A DNA stretch of 64,000 nucleotides, taken from NCBI GenBank assembly GCA_965198855.1, contig CBDAPZ010000001.1, forward strand, positions 2,108,001 to 2,172,000, given 5' to 3'. Origin of the DNA: BOG-908 sp965198855 (GTDB taxonomy: Bacteria; Pseudomonadota; Alphaproteobacteria; Acetobacterales; Acetobacteraceae). The position numbers and the translations under genes were made by a program. Numbering within the stretch: the stretch's first letter is position 1; each line of letters opens with the position of its first letter. The notes under the pieces were generated by a model. It was given only the letters and a program-made list of their open reading frames with translations, searched no databases and was not told where the DNA came from. Shown piece by piece: positions 8,121 through 16,121 of this stretch.

Positions 8121-8214
8121 TTCATGCTTCCTTCAACAAGATCACAAAATCAGCAATGTTATTGTCCGCCGCGTCAGCGCACCAAAATAGGATGCATGTC
8201 TAGGAGTACTCTCC

Positions 8215-8487
8215 ATGGCCAGCATTTCACCAATTTCAAATCTGACGATAGCACCCGCGCAAAATCCGGTTACCCAGACCGCGGGCACTGCCACCCCGCG
8301 TGCCACGGCTGTCGATCCTGCCACCGATACGACGACTTACGTCACCAATGCCGACGGCACGATCAACGTTACCACGAGCAATGCACAGGGGGAGATCCTC
8401 GAGGCTTCGACAATTCCCGCGACCGTGGCGGCTGGCGGCAGCAGGTCTTCGGCGGCGCCGGGGGCTTTGCTGAACCTTGTGGCGTGA
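8215..8487 (+). CDS. Small Thr/Ala-rich protein, paralogue of the gene at 7694
   Basis: A 90-residue protein, start MASISPISNLTIAPAQNPVT, with TAGGAGTACTCTCC just upstream. It shares the TTYVTNADGTINVTTSNAQG block with the 7694 gene. Both end in a hydrophobic tail (GALLNLVA here, GSLVNQLV there). The two genes look like a tandem duplication separated by a family-1 repeat pair. There is no recognisable domain, signal peptide or membrane segment, and I do not know its function. The convergent MFS gene ends 3 nt after its stop. Confidence 0.55.
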   Translation: MASISPISNLTIAPAQNPVTQTAGTATPRATAVDPATDTTTYVTNADGTINVTTSNAQGEILEASTIPATVAAGGSRSSAAPGALLNLVA

Positions 8488-8489
8488 GC

Positions 8490-9752
8490 TTACAGGTAAA
8501 GCTTGATGGTTTTGCGGATGACCAGAAGGGCAGCGAAAGTGACAGCGGCGGTGGCGGCTAGGTAGTAGCCGGGGACGGAGGCGTCGCCGGTGCGTTCGAT
8601 CAGCCATTCCAGGATGAGGTTTGCGAATCCGCCAAAGGTGATGACGCCCAGGGTGTAGCTGAGCGACATGCCGACGCCTCGGACTTCGGCGGGGAACATT
8701 TCCCCCAGCAGGGCCGGCATCGGGGCCGCGTAGGCGGAGCGCAAGGCGGTGAGTGTGACGAGCACGCAGCCGAGCATCGTGGCGGTTGGATATGCCACGA
8801 CCAGGAGAAAGCCCGGGTAAGACAGCAGCAGCAGGGCGCCCGCACCCCAGAGCATCGGCAACAGGCGGCCTCGGCGGTCGGAGAAATGGCCGGAAAGGGG
8901 GATCACCAGCAGCGGCACACAGGCGACTGCCATGGTAGCGGCAAAGCTGCCCGAGGCCGCCAGATGCAGATGCTTTTGCGCGTAGGTCGGCAGGTAGATC
9001 GCCATGTAGGTGCTGGCGGTCCCGGCGGCGACGGTGCAGGCGCCAAGCAGGACGCGACCCGGATAGAGCCTCAGCAATTCACGCAACGGGGATTTCGCAA
9101 CCTCGGCACGTCGCGCGGCGTCTGGCACGTGACGGCGCACATAGAGGCCAACGGGCGCCACCAGCAGACCCAGCACAAACGGCAGGCGAAACCCCCATTC
9201 CGCAAGGGCTGCGTGCGAGATTTGGGTGCTCAGTGTCCACCCGGCGACAGAACCCAGGATCGCTGCGATCGATTGCGTGGTGTTTTGGAAACTGCCGAAG
9301 AAGCCGGCGCGCTTCGGCGCATGCTCGATCATCAGCGCGGTGGCGCCGCCGAACTCGCCGCCGGCGGAGAAGCCTTGGATCAGCCGCGCGCCCAGGATCC
9401 CGAAGGACGCGGCCGCACCGATGCGGTCGTAGCGCGGCATGATCACCATCAGCAGCGTTCCCAGCGCCATCAGCCAGATGGACAGGCTGAGTGCTGCGCG
9501 CCGGCCGCGGCGGTCGGCATAGGCGCCAATGATAGCGGCGCCGATCGGGCGAGCCAGGAAGGAGGCGCCGTAGGTGCCGAAGGCCAGGAGCAGCGAGGCG
9601 TGGGGGAAGAATGCGCCGGCGATCTGGGGCGCGAAGAAGCCGAAGACGATGAAGTCATACCACTCCAGCGCGTTGCCGACTGAGGCGGCGACGATTACGC
9701 GCATGGAAGAGGCTGTGGTGGCTTCCGGTGTCAGCAACCGGGGGTCGTCCAT
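8490..9752 (-). CDS. MFS transporter, metabolite:H+ symporter (MHS) type
   Basis: A 420-residue, 12-helix inner-membrane transporter. The segment ASVGNALEWYDFIVFGFFAP is the signature of the MHS subfamily, which includes ProP, ShiA, KgtP and citrate/proton symporters. GAYADRRGRRAAL is the loop 2-3 MFS motif, and RLIQGFSAGGEFGGATALMI is the fifth-helix region. The start is taken as the ATG at 9752 (MDDPRLLTPEA) rather than an upstream in-frame start. The substrate cannot be assigned; a carboxylate, osmolyte or shikimate-like compound is usual for the family. It is monocistronic by spacing, ending against the small gene at 8215. Confidence 0.85.
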   Translation of the reverse strand: MDDPRLLTPEATTASSMRVIVAASVGNALEWYDFIVFGFFAPQIAGAFFPHASLLLAFGTYGASFLARPIGAAIIGAYADRRGRRAALSLSIWLMALGTLLMVIMPRYDRIGAAASFGILGARLIQGFSAGGEFGGATALMIEHAPKRAGFFGSFQNTTQSIAAILGSVAGWTLSTQISHAALAEWGFRLPFVLGLLVAPVGLYVRRHVPDAARRAEVAKSPLRELLRLYPGRVLLGACTVAAGTASTYMAIYLPTYAQKHLHLAASGSFAATMAVACVPLLVIPLSGHFSDRRGRLLPMLWGAGALLLLSYPGFLLVVAYPTATMLGCVLVTLTALRSAYAAPMPALLGEMFPAEVRGVGMSLSYTLGVITFGGFANLILEWLIERTGDASVPGYYLAATAAVTFAALLVIRKTIKLYL

Positions 9753-9857
9753 GAAGGGCTTTGGGCTTGCCCTCCGCAGGACCGGCATTTCCCACCGCCG
9801 CTCGCTGGTTTGCGGGCGATGGTGGGTGACGCCTTCCCTACGAAGGTTGGAGACAAA

Positions 9858-11000
9858 TTAGTCTGCGGCGTCGGCCATCGCTTCGGGTTTCTTATGGGCG
9901 GAGCGGAGCATGGCGTCTTCGACGTGGCGGCTGAAGACGTATTCGGCAGGGCGCTGGTTCTCGAGCGAGATCTCCGGCGCCATCGGGCCTTCGAGGTCGG
10001 GGCCCTTGAAGAACACCTTTGCGATCTTGAACGGGTTCTTCACCGCGTCGATCACGGCCGTGGACTCGTAGCCGGAATGGACCATGCAATCGGCGCATTT
10101 CTCGTAATTGCCGGTGCCGTATTTGTCCCAATCCGTGCTGGCCATCAGCTCGGTGAAGGTTTTGGCGTAGCCTTCGCCCAGCAAATAGCAGGGGCGCTGC
10201 CAGCCGAACACATTACGCGTGGGCTTGCCCCAAGGCGTGCAATGGTAGTTTTCGTTGCCCGCCAAGAAATTCATAAACAGCGGCGACTGGGTGAACTTCC
10301 AGCCTTTGCCTTTGCCGCGCTTGAGAATGTCGCGGAACAGCTGCTTGGTCTTCTGGCGTGAGAGGAAATGCGCCTGGTCCGGTGCACGCTCATAGGCGTA
10401 GCCAGGCGAGGTCATGATCCCGTCGATGCCGAGCTCGGTGACGTAGTTGAAGAATTTCGCGACCCGTTCGGCATTCGCGCCGTCGAACAGAGTGCAGTTG
10501 ATGGTCACGCGGAAACCACGGGCCTTGGCGGCCTTGATGGCGGAGACGGCACGGTCGAACGTGCCTTCCTGGCTGACGGCCTTGTCGTGCATTTCCTGGT
10601 CGCCATCGAGATGCACATCCCAGGCGAAGAAGGGGTTGGGTTCGTAGAGGTCGAGCTTCTTTTCCAGCAGCAGGGCGTTCGTGCAGAGATAGACGAACTT
10701 CTTGCGCTTGAGCATGCCACGGACGATCTCCGGCATCTCCTTGTGCAGCAGCGGCTCGCCGCCGGCGATGGCCACCACGGGGGCGCCGCATTCATCAACT
10801 GCGTCGAGCGCTTCCTTGACGGTCAGGCGCTGGTTGAGGATGGGGGCCGGGTAGTCGATCTTGCCGCAGCCGCCGCAGGCAAGATTGCAGCGGAACAAAG
10901 GCTCCAGCATCAGCACCAGCGGATAGCGCTTGCGTCCCGTAAAATGCTGCTTGAGGACGTAGGCTCCAACACGCACCACCTGTCTGATCGGAATCGACAA
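9858..11000 (-). CDS. hpnH: HpnH, adenosyl-hopene transferase (radical SAM)
   Basis: A 380-residue radical-SAM enzyme joining the adenosyl group of S-adenosylmethionine to diploptene, the first step in making C35 extended hopanoids. The cluster-binding motif is C38-N-L-A-C42-G-G-C45 in FRCNLACGGCGKIDYP, followed by AIAGGEPLLHKE. The C-terminal cysteines in NYEKCADCMVHSGYE match family members. I prefer the TTG at 11000 (MSIPIRQVVRVGAYV), which has GGGAG upstream and gives the standard N-terminus. No other hopanoid genes (shc, hpnC-G) are in the window. The enzyme is cytoplasmic, acting at the membrane. Confidence 0.95.
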   Translation of the reverse strand: MSIPIRQVVRVGAYVLKQHFTGRKRYPLVLMLEPLFRCNLACGGCGKIDYPAPILNQRLTVKEALDAVDECGAPVVAIAGGEPLLHKEMPEIVRGMLKRKKFVYLCTNALLLEKKLDLYEPNPFFAWDVHLDGDQEMHDKAVSQEGTFDRAVSAIKAAKARGFRVTINCTLFDGANAERVAKFFNYVTELGIDGIMTSPGYAYERAPDQAHFLSRQKTKQLFRDILKRGKGKGWKFTQSPLFMNFLAGNENYHCTPWGKPTRNVFGWQRPCYLLGEGYAKTFTELMASTDWDKYGTGNYEKCADCMVHSGYESTAVIDAVKNPFKIAKVFFKGPDLEGPMAPEISLENQRPAEYVFSRHVEDAMLRSAHKKPEAMADAAD

Positions 11001-11307
11001 ACCATTATCTCCCGCAAGTCGGCGGTGCGCAGGCTGCGTGACCAAGCGGTCCAGCAGTGGCAGACACCAACGACATAATAAGCCAGCACATTACCTTGGC
11101 CCCGGTATCGGCGCCACCCCCGGCACATTGGGCGGCGCAGGGCCGGTTTCATCCGGTGAAGCGTCGGATATCGCATTGCGTTGCGGCAAGAACAACATTG
11201 GCGGCCACAAGGCGCTGATTCATGGCGCTTATGCGGCTTTCGGGACACATGGAAAACTGTATGCAGACACTGTCTGACGAGTGCCGAACTGGGTGGGCAA
11301 GGCCTTG
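11001..11307. other. Divergent intergenic region hpnH / tlyA
   Basis: This stretch separates the divergent hpnH and tlyA starts. The only reading frame of note (11038-11277, +) has no ribosome binding site and unconvincing composition. Promoters for both genes should lie here, but I could not pick a convincing -35/-10 pair or an operator. Confidence 0.4.
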
Positions 11308-12060
11308 GTGAGCACGCCGAAGCAGCGCGCGGACCTTCTTCTGGTCGAGCGCGGCCTGGCCGAATCGCGGGCACGGGCACAGGCGCTGATCCTGGCCGGA
11401 AAGGTGTTCTCGGGTGTGCGGCGGGTACAGAAGGCGGGCGATACGCTGGGTCTCGATGTAGCGCTGGAGGTGCGCGGGCAGGATCACCCTTGGGTCTCGC
11501 GCGGCGGGCTGAAGCTGGCGCATGCTCTGGAAAGCTTCGCACTTTCACCAGCGGGGCGTGTCTGCCTGGATATCGGCGCCTCAACGGGCGGTTTCACCGA
11601 CGTGCTGCTTCATAACGGTGCGGCGCGCGTCCACGCGGTGGATGTGGGGCACGGTCAGCTGGCCTGGAAGCTGCGCAGCGATCCGCGGGTGGTGGTGCAC
11701 GAGAAGACCAATGCCAGGCATCTGACGGCGGAGGCGATCGGCGAGACGGCAGGCGCCCTCGTCTGCGATGCCAGTTTCATCGGCCTGCGGACAGTGCTGC
11801 CGGCGCCTTTGTCGCTTTGTGGGCCGGACGCATGGGCGGTGGCGCTGATCAAGCCGCAATTCGAGGCTGGGCCTGGGCAGGTCGGGAGCAAGGGGGTGGT
11901 GCGCGACCCGGCGGTGCACGAGGCGGTTTGCGCTACCATACAAGAGTGGTGGAGCGCCCTGCCCGGCTGGACGGTTCTTGGGATTGCGGAGAGCCCGATT
12001 ACGGGGCCGGAGGGGAATCGGGAATTTTTGATCGCGGCAAGGAAAGCAGTTCTTTTCTGA
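11308..12060 (+). CDS. tlyA: TlyA family rRNA 2'-O-methyltransferase
   Basis: A 250-residue protein. The N-terminal S4 RNA-binding domain (QRADLLLVERGLAESRARAQ, about residues 5-65) precedes an FtsJ-like SAM methyltransferase domain with DIGASTGGFTDVLL and LIKPQFEAGPGQVG. The family methylates ribose 2'-OH in 16S/23S rRNA and is often annotated as hemolysin A. The GTG at 11308 gives MSTPKQRADLLL and has CAAGG upstream; the GTG at 11281 has no ribosome binding site. The normal family end (GPEGNREFLIAARK) is followed here by AVLF and a TGA at 12058-12060, both contributed by a family-1 hairpin element, so the tail of the protein is repeat-derived. Confidence 0.9.
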   Translation: MSTPKQRADLLLVERGLAESRARAQALILAGKVFSGVRRVQKAGDTLGLDVALEVRGQDHPWVSRGGLKLAHALESFALSPAGRVCLDIGASTGGFTDVLLHNGAARVHAVDVGHGQLAWKLRSDPRVVVHEKTNARHLTAEAIGETAGALVCDASFIGLRTVLPAPLSLCGPDAWAVALIKPQFEAGPGQVGSKGVVRDPAVHEAVCATIQEWWSALPGWTVLGIAESPITGPEGNREFLIAARKAVLF

Positions 12061-12172
12061 AGAAAAGAACCAAAAGACATTTACGTCGCTGCCGCGGATC
12101 TCTCCAGCCGCGTGTCGCCAAGATACACGCGTTTTTAGGTTCTGTTTTCGAAGACGAAACTGCCTTGCCTTG
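12041..12172 (+). repeat. Family-1 hairpin element overlapping the tlyA stop codon
   Basis: The perfect hairpin 12049-12070 has a TGAA loop whose TGA (12058-12060) is the tlyA stop. CCAAAAGACATTTACGTCGC follows. Then comes a diverged module B (GCTGCCGCGGATCTCTCC, ~12090-12107) and a degraded reverse copy, TTTTTAGGTTCTGTTTTCG, at about 12132-12150. Confidence 0.8.
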
Positions 12173-12188
12173 CCGCGGGGTTGCACCC

Positions 12189-12218
12189 TTGACGTAAAAC
12201 CCAGCGTTGGGCCATAAG
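12189..12218 (+). promoter_or_regulatory. Candidate sigma-70 promoter of rpmB
   Basis: TTGACG (12189-12194), then a 17- or 18-nt spacer, then CCATAA/CATAAG (12212-12218). It lies about 60 nt upstream of the rpmB start and just past the family-1 repeat. The -35 hexamer is good and the -10 is poor, so this is a suggestion only. Confidence 0.35.
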
Positions 12219-12277
12219 CCGCTTCTCCCGGCGGGTGCTCCTCGTCGCTTTATGCATTTGCTGAAGGTCGATCAATT

Positions 12278-12583
12278 ATGTCTCGCCGCTGCCAGATGAC
12301 GGGCAAGGGTGTGCTGAGCGGTAACAACGTCAGCCACGCCAACAACAAGACCCGCCGTCGTTACCTGCCCAACTTGCAGGAAACGTCGCTGCTTTCCGAC
12401 ACACTCGGCACGCAGGTGCGTGTGCGCGTCTCCACGCGGGCGCTGCGCACGATCGAGCATAATGGTGGCCTCGATGCCTTCCTGCTCGGCACGCCAAACC
12501 GCAATCTGCCGGAAGAGGCACAGGCTCTGAAGCGCCGCATCGCGCGCGCCGGTGCCAAACGCGAGGCTGCCGCAGCCGTCTGA
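12278..12583 (+). CDS. rpmB: 50S ribosomal protein L28
   Basis: A 101-residue basic protein with the L28 signature MSRRCQMTGKGVLSGNNVSH then ANNKTRRRYLPNLQ, and an R-V-R-V-STRALRTIEHNGGLDAFL core. This is the longer alphaproteobacterial form with a C-terminal KRRIARAGAKRE extension. Only one cysteine is present near the start, so it is the zinc-free type. It stands alone between tlyA and a sensor kinase. Confidence 0.97.
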   Translation: MSRRCQMTGKGVLSGNNVSHANNKTRRRYLPNLQETSLLSDTLGTQVRVRVSTRALRTIEHNGGLDAFLLGTPNRNLPEEAQALKRRIARAGAKREAAAAV

Positions 12584-12631
12584 TGGCGTCCGTTAACTAA
12601 ATTATTTCCTGTGGGTGGGATAATGCCACCC

Positions 12632-13390
12632 ATGGGAACGCCCGGTTCGCTTGCCTTACTGCTCGCCGTCGCGGCCTTGGCGTCCATGGTGAGCTTCCGC
12701 GAATTGTATCGAAGGCGCAGCCTGGAGCGGGCCTGTAACATCATGCAGTCGGGCCATGAAGCGGCGTTACGGCTGCTTCGCCTTGCCGCCAGCGATCAGC
12801 GCAATGTCGCACTGGCCCTTTTTGGCCATGCACAATCCGCACAGCCCCCCGATGGTGAACTGACGGGCCTTGCCAGACGGCTTCTCGACCTGTCCGAAGA
12901 TCTCACCGAGCAGACTGAAACCCCGCAAGCTGCGCGGCACCTGCAGGAGGAGGAGATCCTGTTGATGCCGGTGATCGAGTTCGCCATGGCGCAGGTTGCA
13001 GCCAATCTTGGCCCTGGGCGCCGCGCCTGGCGGCTTGGGCCGGCACTCACGCCGGTCAAGATCCTGGCCGACCGGCGCGCCATGAACCAGGTGCTGGTGA
13101 ATGTGCTCTCAGGCGCTGCGGCCGCCACACGGCATGATGACTGGATCGAACTCTCGGGTGAACCAGGGCAGCAGGGATGGTCGCTGGTGGTGCAGGATGA
13201 GGGGATTGGCTTGCCGGTGGCTGCAAGCGATGTTCACCGCACAGATAGCCGCGGGATCGGGCTGCGCCTGACACTTGCGCGCAGCCTGATGCAGGCACAT
13301 GGGGGGACGCTCACGGTGGAATCGGCCGAGCAAATCGGTACACGGGTGCGTTTGGGGTTTCCGGCGGCCCGGGTGCGAGGGACAGGCTAG
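12632..13390 (+). CDS. Orphan sensor histidine kinase-like protein (HATPase_c)
   Basis: About 252 residues. One N-terminal membrane segment (SLALLLAVAALASMVSF) leads to a cytoplasmic helical region and a GHKL ATPase domain, about residues 130-245. N-box: RRAMNQVLVNVLSGAAAA. G1: VVQDEGIGLP. G2: SRGIGLRLTLARSLMQAHGG. No clear dimerisation H-box of the HExxN type precedes it; the nearest histidine is in SGHEAALRLLRLAASDQ, so the phosphoacceptor is unclear. Possible starts are GTG 12611, ATG 12623 and ATG 12632, and GGGTGG/CCACCC form an inverted repeat over them. No response regulator is adjacent. The TAG stop lies in the CTAGGCC end of a family-2 repeat, so RVRGTG at the tail may be acquired. 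Confidence 0.7.
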   Translation: MGTPGSLALLLAVAALASMVSFRELYRRRSLERACNIMQSGHEAALRLLRLAASDQRNVALALFGHAQSAQPPDGELTGLARRLLDLSEDLTEQTETPQAARHLQEEEILLMPVIEFAMAQVAANLGPGRRAWRLGPALTPVKILADRRAMNQVLVNVLSGAAAATRHDDWIELSGEPGQQGWSLVVQDEGIGLPVAASDVHRTDSRGIGLRLTLARSLMQAHGGTLTVESAEQIGTRVRLGFPAARVRGTG

Positions 13391-13469
13391 GCCGGGGCTC
13401 TGCCCGTGGACCCCGCCGAGTGGCCCCCCGGGACCAGCAATGTTTAAAGGCAGGGCAAGGAGGGGGACC
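13387..13469 (+). repeat. Family-2 repeat, left copy bracketing the HExxH gene
   Basis: CTAGGCCGGGGCTCTGCCC (outer-arm type) followed by GTGGACCCCGCCGAG and then CAGGGCAAGGAGGGGGA (inner-arm type). It has the same order as the left half of the palindrome at 3601-3822. Its mirror copy is at 14521-14601. Confidence 0.75.
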
Positions 13470-13483
13470 CATAAACCAGCGCA

Positions 13484-14446
13484 TCACATATGGGTTGCGC
13501 AGCCCCCAGCCTCTGCCGACATTGCATTCAGTTCCCGCATCATGAGGTGGTGAGCAGCGGCATCATCGAAATGGTCGATCTGCGGTAGAGTGTAGCGACG
13601 CGCGATACGCTGGATCATGCGATAGCCAATGTAATAGCCCCAGCGGTGAGGAAACGGCTGTGGGTTGTCTCCGTTAAGGAAATAACTTGCATAGGTTGAC
13701 TCGTCCCTCTTATCGACGTCGATCAACACGCGGCATACGGCACTTCGCCACTTTTGATCCACACCCTGCCGAATTGGCTTCGGCGAGTCGAGCATCAGCA
13801 TATGATCGCTGGCCCCAACATTCATTACCGAAGCTGCATACACCGCCGTTCCCTCCTGCCAAAGCGAACACCAGATTGTTGTATCGGGGCGGCAATCCTT
13901 GAACCATTGGCCGTTTTCGACATGGAATAGTTCGTGGTCGAGAAACGGGCCGATCGATCCGTCGCTATGGACGCGTGCAATGACATCGGCACCGAAGATC
14001 ATGTAGGTTTTGCCACCAAACGTGCGTGTCCCGCCATCCATGCGACCCAGTGAGTGCACAAACCAGATCGGCAAAGCCGGTTGGAATCCAGGGAACTGCT
14101 TGCGAAAGTGTGCGATCCCGATCGAAAAGTTTTGCGGGAAGTCCTGCTCTACTTTCTCATATCGCGATCGGAGCTCCGGGAAGGCAGCAAACGCGTCGGC
14201 GACCTTCTCATCAAACTGGGCAAGCGTCTGACCATCGGCGGGCTCATAGAAGCCAGGAAAAAGGCTAGCAAACCGCTTCTTGAACGCCGCCACGCGTATT
14301 GCCGTCGACATGCCCGTGGTTTGGTCGAGAAACGCAGGGAACTCCCCTGCGATCGAATGGTAGGGCGGGATTGCCGAGACGGTCGACTGAGCAAGCGCCG
14401 GAACTGATCCGATACAAGCGATCAGGACGCAAAGTAGTTGTCTCAT
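13484..14446 (-). CDS. Secreted HExxH-type putative metallopeptidase
   Basis: A 320-residue protein with a Sec signal peptide (MRQLLCVLIACIGSVPALAQ, cleavage probably after ALAQ). The mature part has FLDHELFHVENG at about 169-178 (HELFH 171-175) and WQEGTAVY with Glu198. Together these form a plausible gluzincin zinc site of two histidines plus a distal glutamate. I do not recognise a named family; predicted Zn-dependent proteases of the DUF2268 type are the nearest comparison I can offer. The substrate is unknown. The gene has lower GC than its neighbours and is bracketed by inverted copies of the family-2 repeat, both signs of acquisition. It is expected in the periplasm or outside the cell. 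Confidence 0.6.
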   Translation of the reverse strand: MRQLLCVLIACIGSVPALAQSTVSAIPPYHSIAGEFPAFLDQTTGMSTAIRVAAFKKRFASLFPGFYEPADGQTLAQFDEKVADAFAAFPELRSRYEKVEQDFPQNFSIGIAHFRKQFPGFQPALPIWFVHSLGRMDGGTRTFGGKTYMIFGADVIARVHSDGSIGPFLDHELFHVENGQWFKDCRPDTTIWCSLWQEGTAVYAASVMNVGASDHMLMLDSPKPIRQGVDQKWRSAVCRVLIDVDKRDESTYASYFLNGDNPQPFPHRWGYYIGYRMIQRIARRYTLPQIDHFDDAAAHHLMMRELNAMSAEAGGCATHM

Positions 14447-14520
14447 GCGGCATTCTTAGCGTCCCTGCCTCTGGTGCCAACCCGATAATTCCGTAAAGGC
14501 CAACTCAGCTTGCGAGCCAT

Positions 14521-14601
14521 GCCTTCACCTTGCCTTCCTATAATGGAGGTCTGGAAGGCCTCCCTCCAGCGGGGTCCAGGGGCAGAGCCCCTGGCCTAGC
14601 C
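14521..14601 (-). repeat. Family-2 repeat, right copy bracketing the HExxH gene
   Basis: CTTGCCTTCCTATAATGGAG (inner-arm type), then CTCCCTCCAGCGGGGTCC, then GGGGCAGAGCCCCTGGCCTA (outer-arm type). It is in inverted orientation relative to 13387-13469 and is nearly identical to the right half of 50706-50812. Confidence 0.8.
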
Positions 14602-14606
14602 TTTCC

Positions 14607-15992
14607 TCAACGTGCGCCACTTGGCCAGAGGACCACACGCAAGGTTTGCAACAGGATCAGCAGGTCGAACAGGATGCTGAAGTTCTTTACGTAATACAGG
14701 TCGTAGCTGAGCTTTGAGCGCGCATCGTCCAGGCTGGCGCCGTAGGGGTAGTTGATCTGTGCCCAGCCGGTGAGGCCGGCTTTGACCATGTGGCGCTCGT
14801 GATAGAGCGGCAGCTGGCTTGCGAGTTGCTGGATGAAGGTGGGACGTTCCGGGCGTGGGCCGACGAGGGACATGTCGCCGCGGAACACGTTGAAAAGTTG
14901 CGGCATCTCGTCGATGCGGGTGCGGCGCATGAAATTGCCGACGCGGGTGATGCGTGGGTCCTGTGCTTCGGCCCAGACGGCGCCGAATTTCTCGGCGTCG
15001 GTGCGCATGGTGCGGAGCTTGTAGATGCGGAACGGTTTTTCGTTCCGCGTCATGCGCTCCTGGCTGTAGAAGATCGGGCCCTTGTCATCGAGTTTGATCG
15101 CGATGGCGGCGCCGATCAGGAAGGGCGAGAACAGCACCAGCAGCAGCGCGCTGACACCGATGTCGAGCATGCGTTTCAGCACATTGTCGATGGTGCCGAA
15201 ATAGAAGCCGGTAGAATAGAGCAGCCAGCCCATTTCGACGCGACGTATATCCACCCTGCGGATTTCGTGTTCGAGGAAGGTGAGGTATTGCAGTACGGGG
15301 TAGCCGTCTTTCTTGCAGGCGAGCAGCACGTCGAGCGGCATGCCGCGGCGTTCGTCAGGGGCGACGACGATCTCGTCTGGGTGGCATTTCTGCGCGGCGG
15401 TAAGCGGGTCGATGCCTTCCCAGATTTCGATGCCGTCGCCGGCGGCAGCCAGCAGGCGCGAATCGGTGGCGCCATAGGCCGGCTCGTGTACGAAGGTGAT
15501 GCGATATTGCGGGTGGCGGCCTTCGTTGCGCAGCATGCAGAGCAGGTCCCAGGCGCGGGTGCCGGCGCCGACGACCAGCAGATGGCGTGCGAACACGCCG
15601 CGGCGCTTGAGCGCTGCGAGGATCAGCCTGGCGGTGACACCGGAAAGGGAGAAGCCGATGACGGCGCCGCTGAACAGGCGCACGCGGTTGGTCGCAGATC
15701 CGATCCAGACGCTGCCGATCACCAGCAAGACCGCGACGCCCACGGCGCCGAGGCTGACGGCGAGCGGCACGCGGCCGAGCGATTCGCGCGTCTGCAGGAT
15801 GGCTTCGCGACGATAGAGCCCGAGCGCGTAGAACGAAACGAGATTGGCAATCGGGTAGAGCACTGCGCCGGCCCCATCGGGCGTGGGGCGGAAGCATTCC
15901 GTGCCCCAGCAGCCCACGTGGAGCAGCACTGGCCAGACGAGCAGCATGGCCACCACGTCCAGCGCGAACAACGCCTTGCCTGTCGTCAACAC
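14607..15992 (-). CDS. Polyprenyl-phosphate sugar-1-phosphate transferase (EpsB/WbaP type)
   Basis: A 461-residue inner-membrane enzyme that starts exopolysaccharide or O-antigen repeat assembly by moving a hexose-1-phosphate onto undecaprenyl phosphate. The first ~130 residues carry four hydrophobic segments. A nucleotide-binding-like CoA_binding_3 domain follows (LLVVGAGTRAWDLLCML). The C-terminal bacterial sugar transferase domain spans about residues 265-461: KRMLDIGVSALLLVLFSPFL, then FRIYKLRTMRTDAE, RIDEMPQLFNVFRGDMSLVG and PRPERP. The end (SYDLYYVKNFSILFDLLILL then RVVLWPSGAR) resembles the PEP-CTERM/EPS-associated subgroup. It is separate from the glycosyltransferase cluster at 24.7-28.9 kb but probably serves the same kind of polymer. 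Confidence 0.9.
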   Translation of the reverse strand: MLTTGKALFALDVVAMLLVWPVLLHVGCWGTECFRPTPDGAGAVLYPIANLVSFYALGLYRREAILQTRESLGRVPLAVSLGAVGVAVLLVIGSVWIGSATNRVRLFSGAVIGFSLSGVTARLILAALKRRGVFARHLLVVGAGTRAWDLLCMLRNEGRHPQYRITFVHEPAYGATDSRLLAAAGDGIEIWEGIDPLTAAQKCHPDEIVVAPDERRGMPLDVLLACKKDGYPVLQYLTFLEHEIRRVDIRRVEMGWLLYSTGFYFGTIDNVLKRMLDIGVSALLLVLFSPFLIGAAIAIKLDDKGPIFYSQERMTRNEKPFRIYKLRTMRTDAEKFGAVWAEAQDPRITRVGNFMRRTRIDEMPQLFNVFRGDMSLVGPRPERPTFIQQLASQLPLYHERHMVKAGLTGWAQINYPYGASLDDARSKLSYDLYYVKNFSILFDLLILLQTLRVVLWPSGAR

Positions 15993-16072
15993 GCCGTACC
16001 TTGCCTGCTATCCACGTAACGTACCATCGGAAACGATGCTCTGCACTATGCCTGCGCCGGCTGCAAGTACAC

Positions 16073-16121
16073 GCAAAAGAAGTTCTTTTCTGAAGAAAAT
16101 AACCAAAAGACTTTTATATTA
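16073..16121 (+). repeat. Family-1 hairpin element at the 3' end of the RND gene
   Basis: Hairpin 16082-16103 (GTTCTTTTC, TGAA, GAAAATAAC, one mismatch), then CAAAAGACTTTTA. Read from the minus-strand RND gene it lies in the opposite sense to most other copies. The RND stop codon (16119-16121) touches the ACTTTTA tail. Confidence 0.8.

Noticed and set aside
11038..11277. A 79-codon frame between hpnH and tlyA
   Set aside because: No ribosome binding site, unusual composition and no family pattern; the region is more likely promoter.
14790..16019. A 409-codon plus-strand frame opposite the sugar transferase
   Set aside because: High-GC antisense frame, Glu/Ala/His-rich without a domain.
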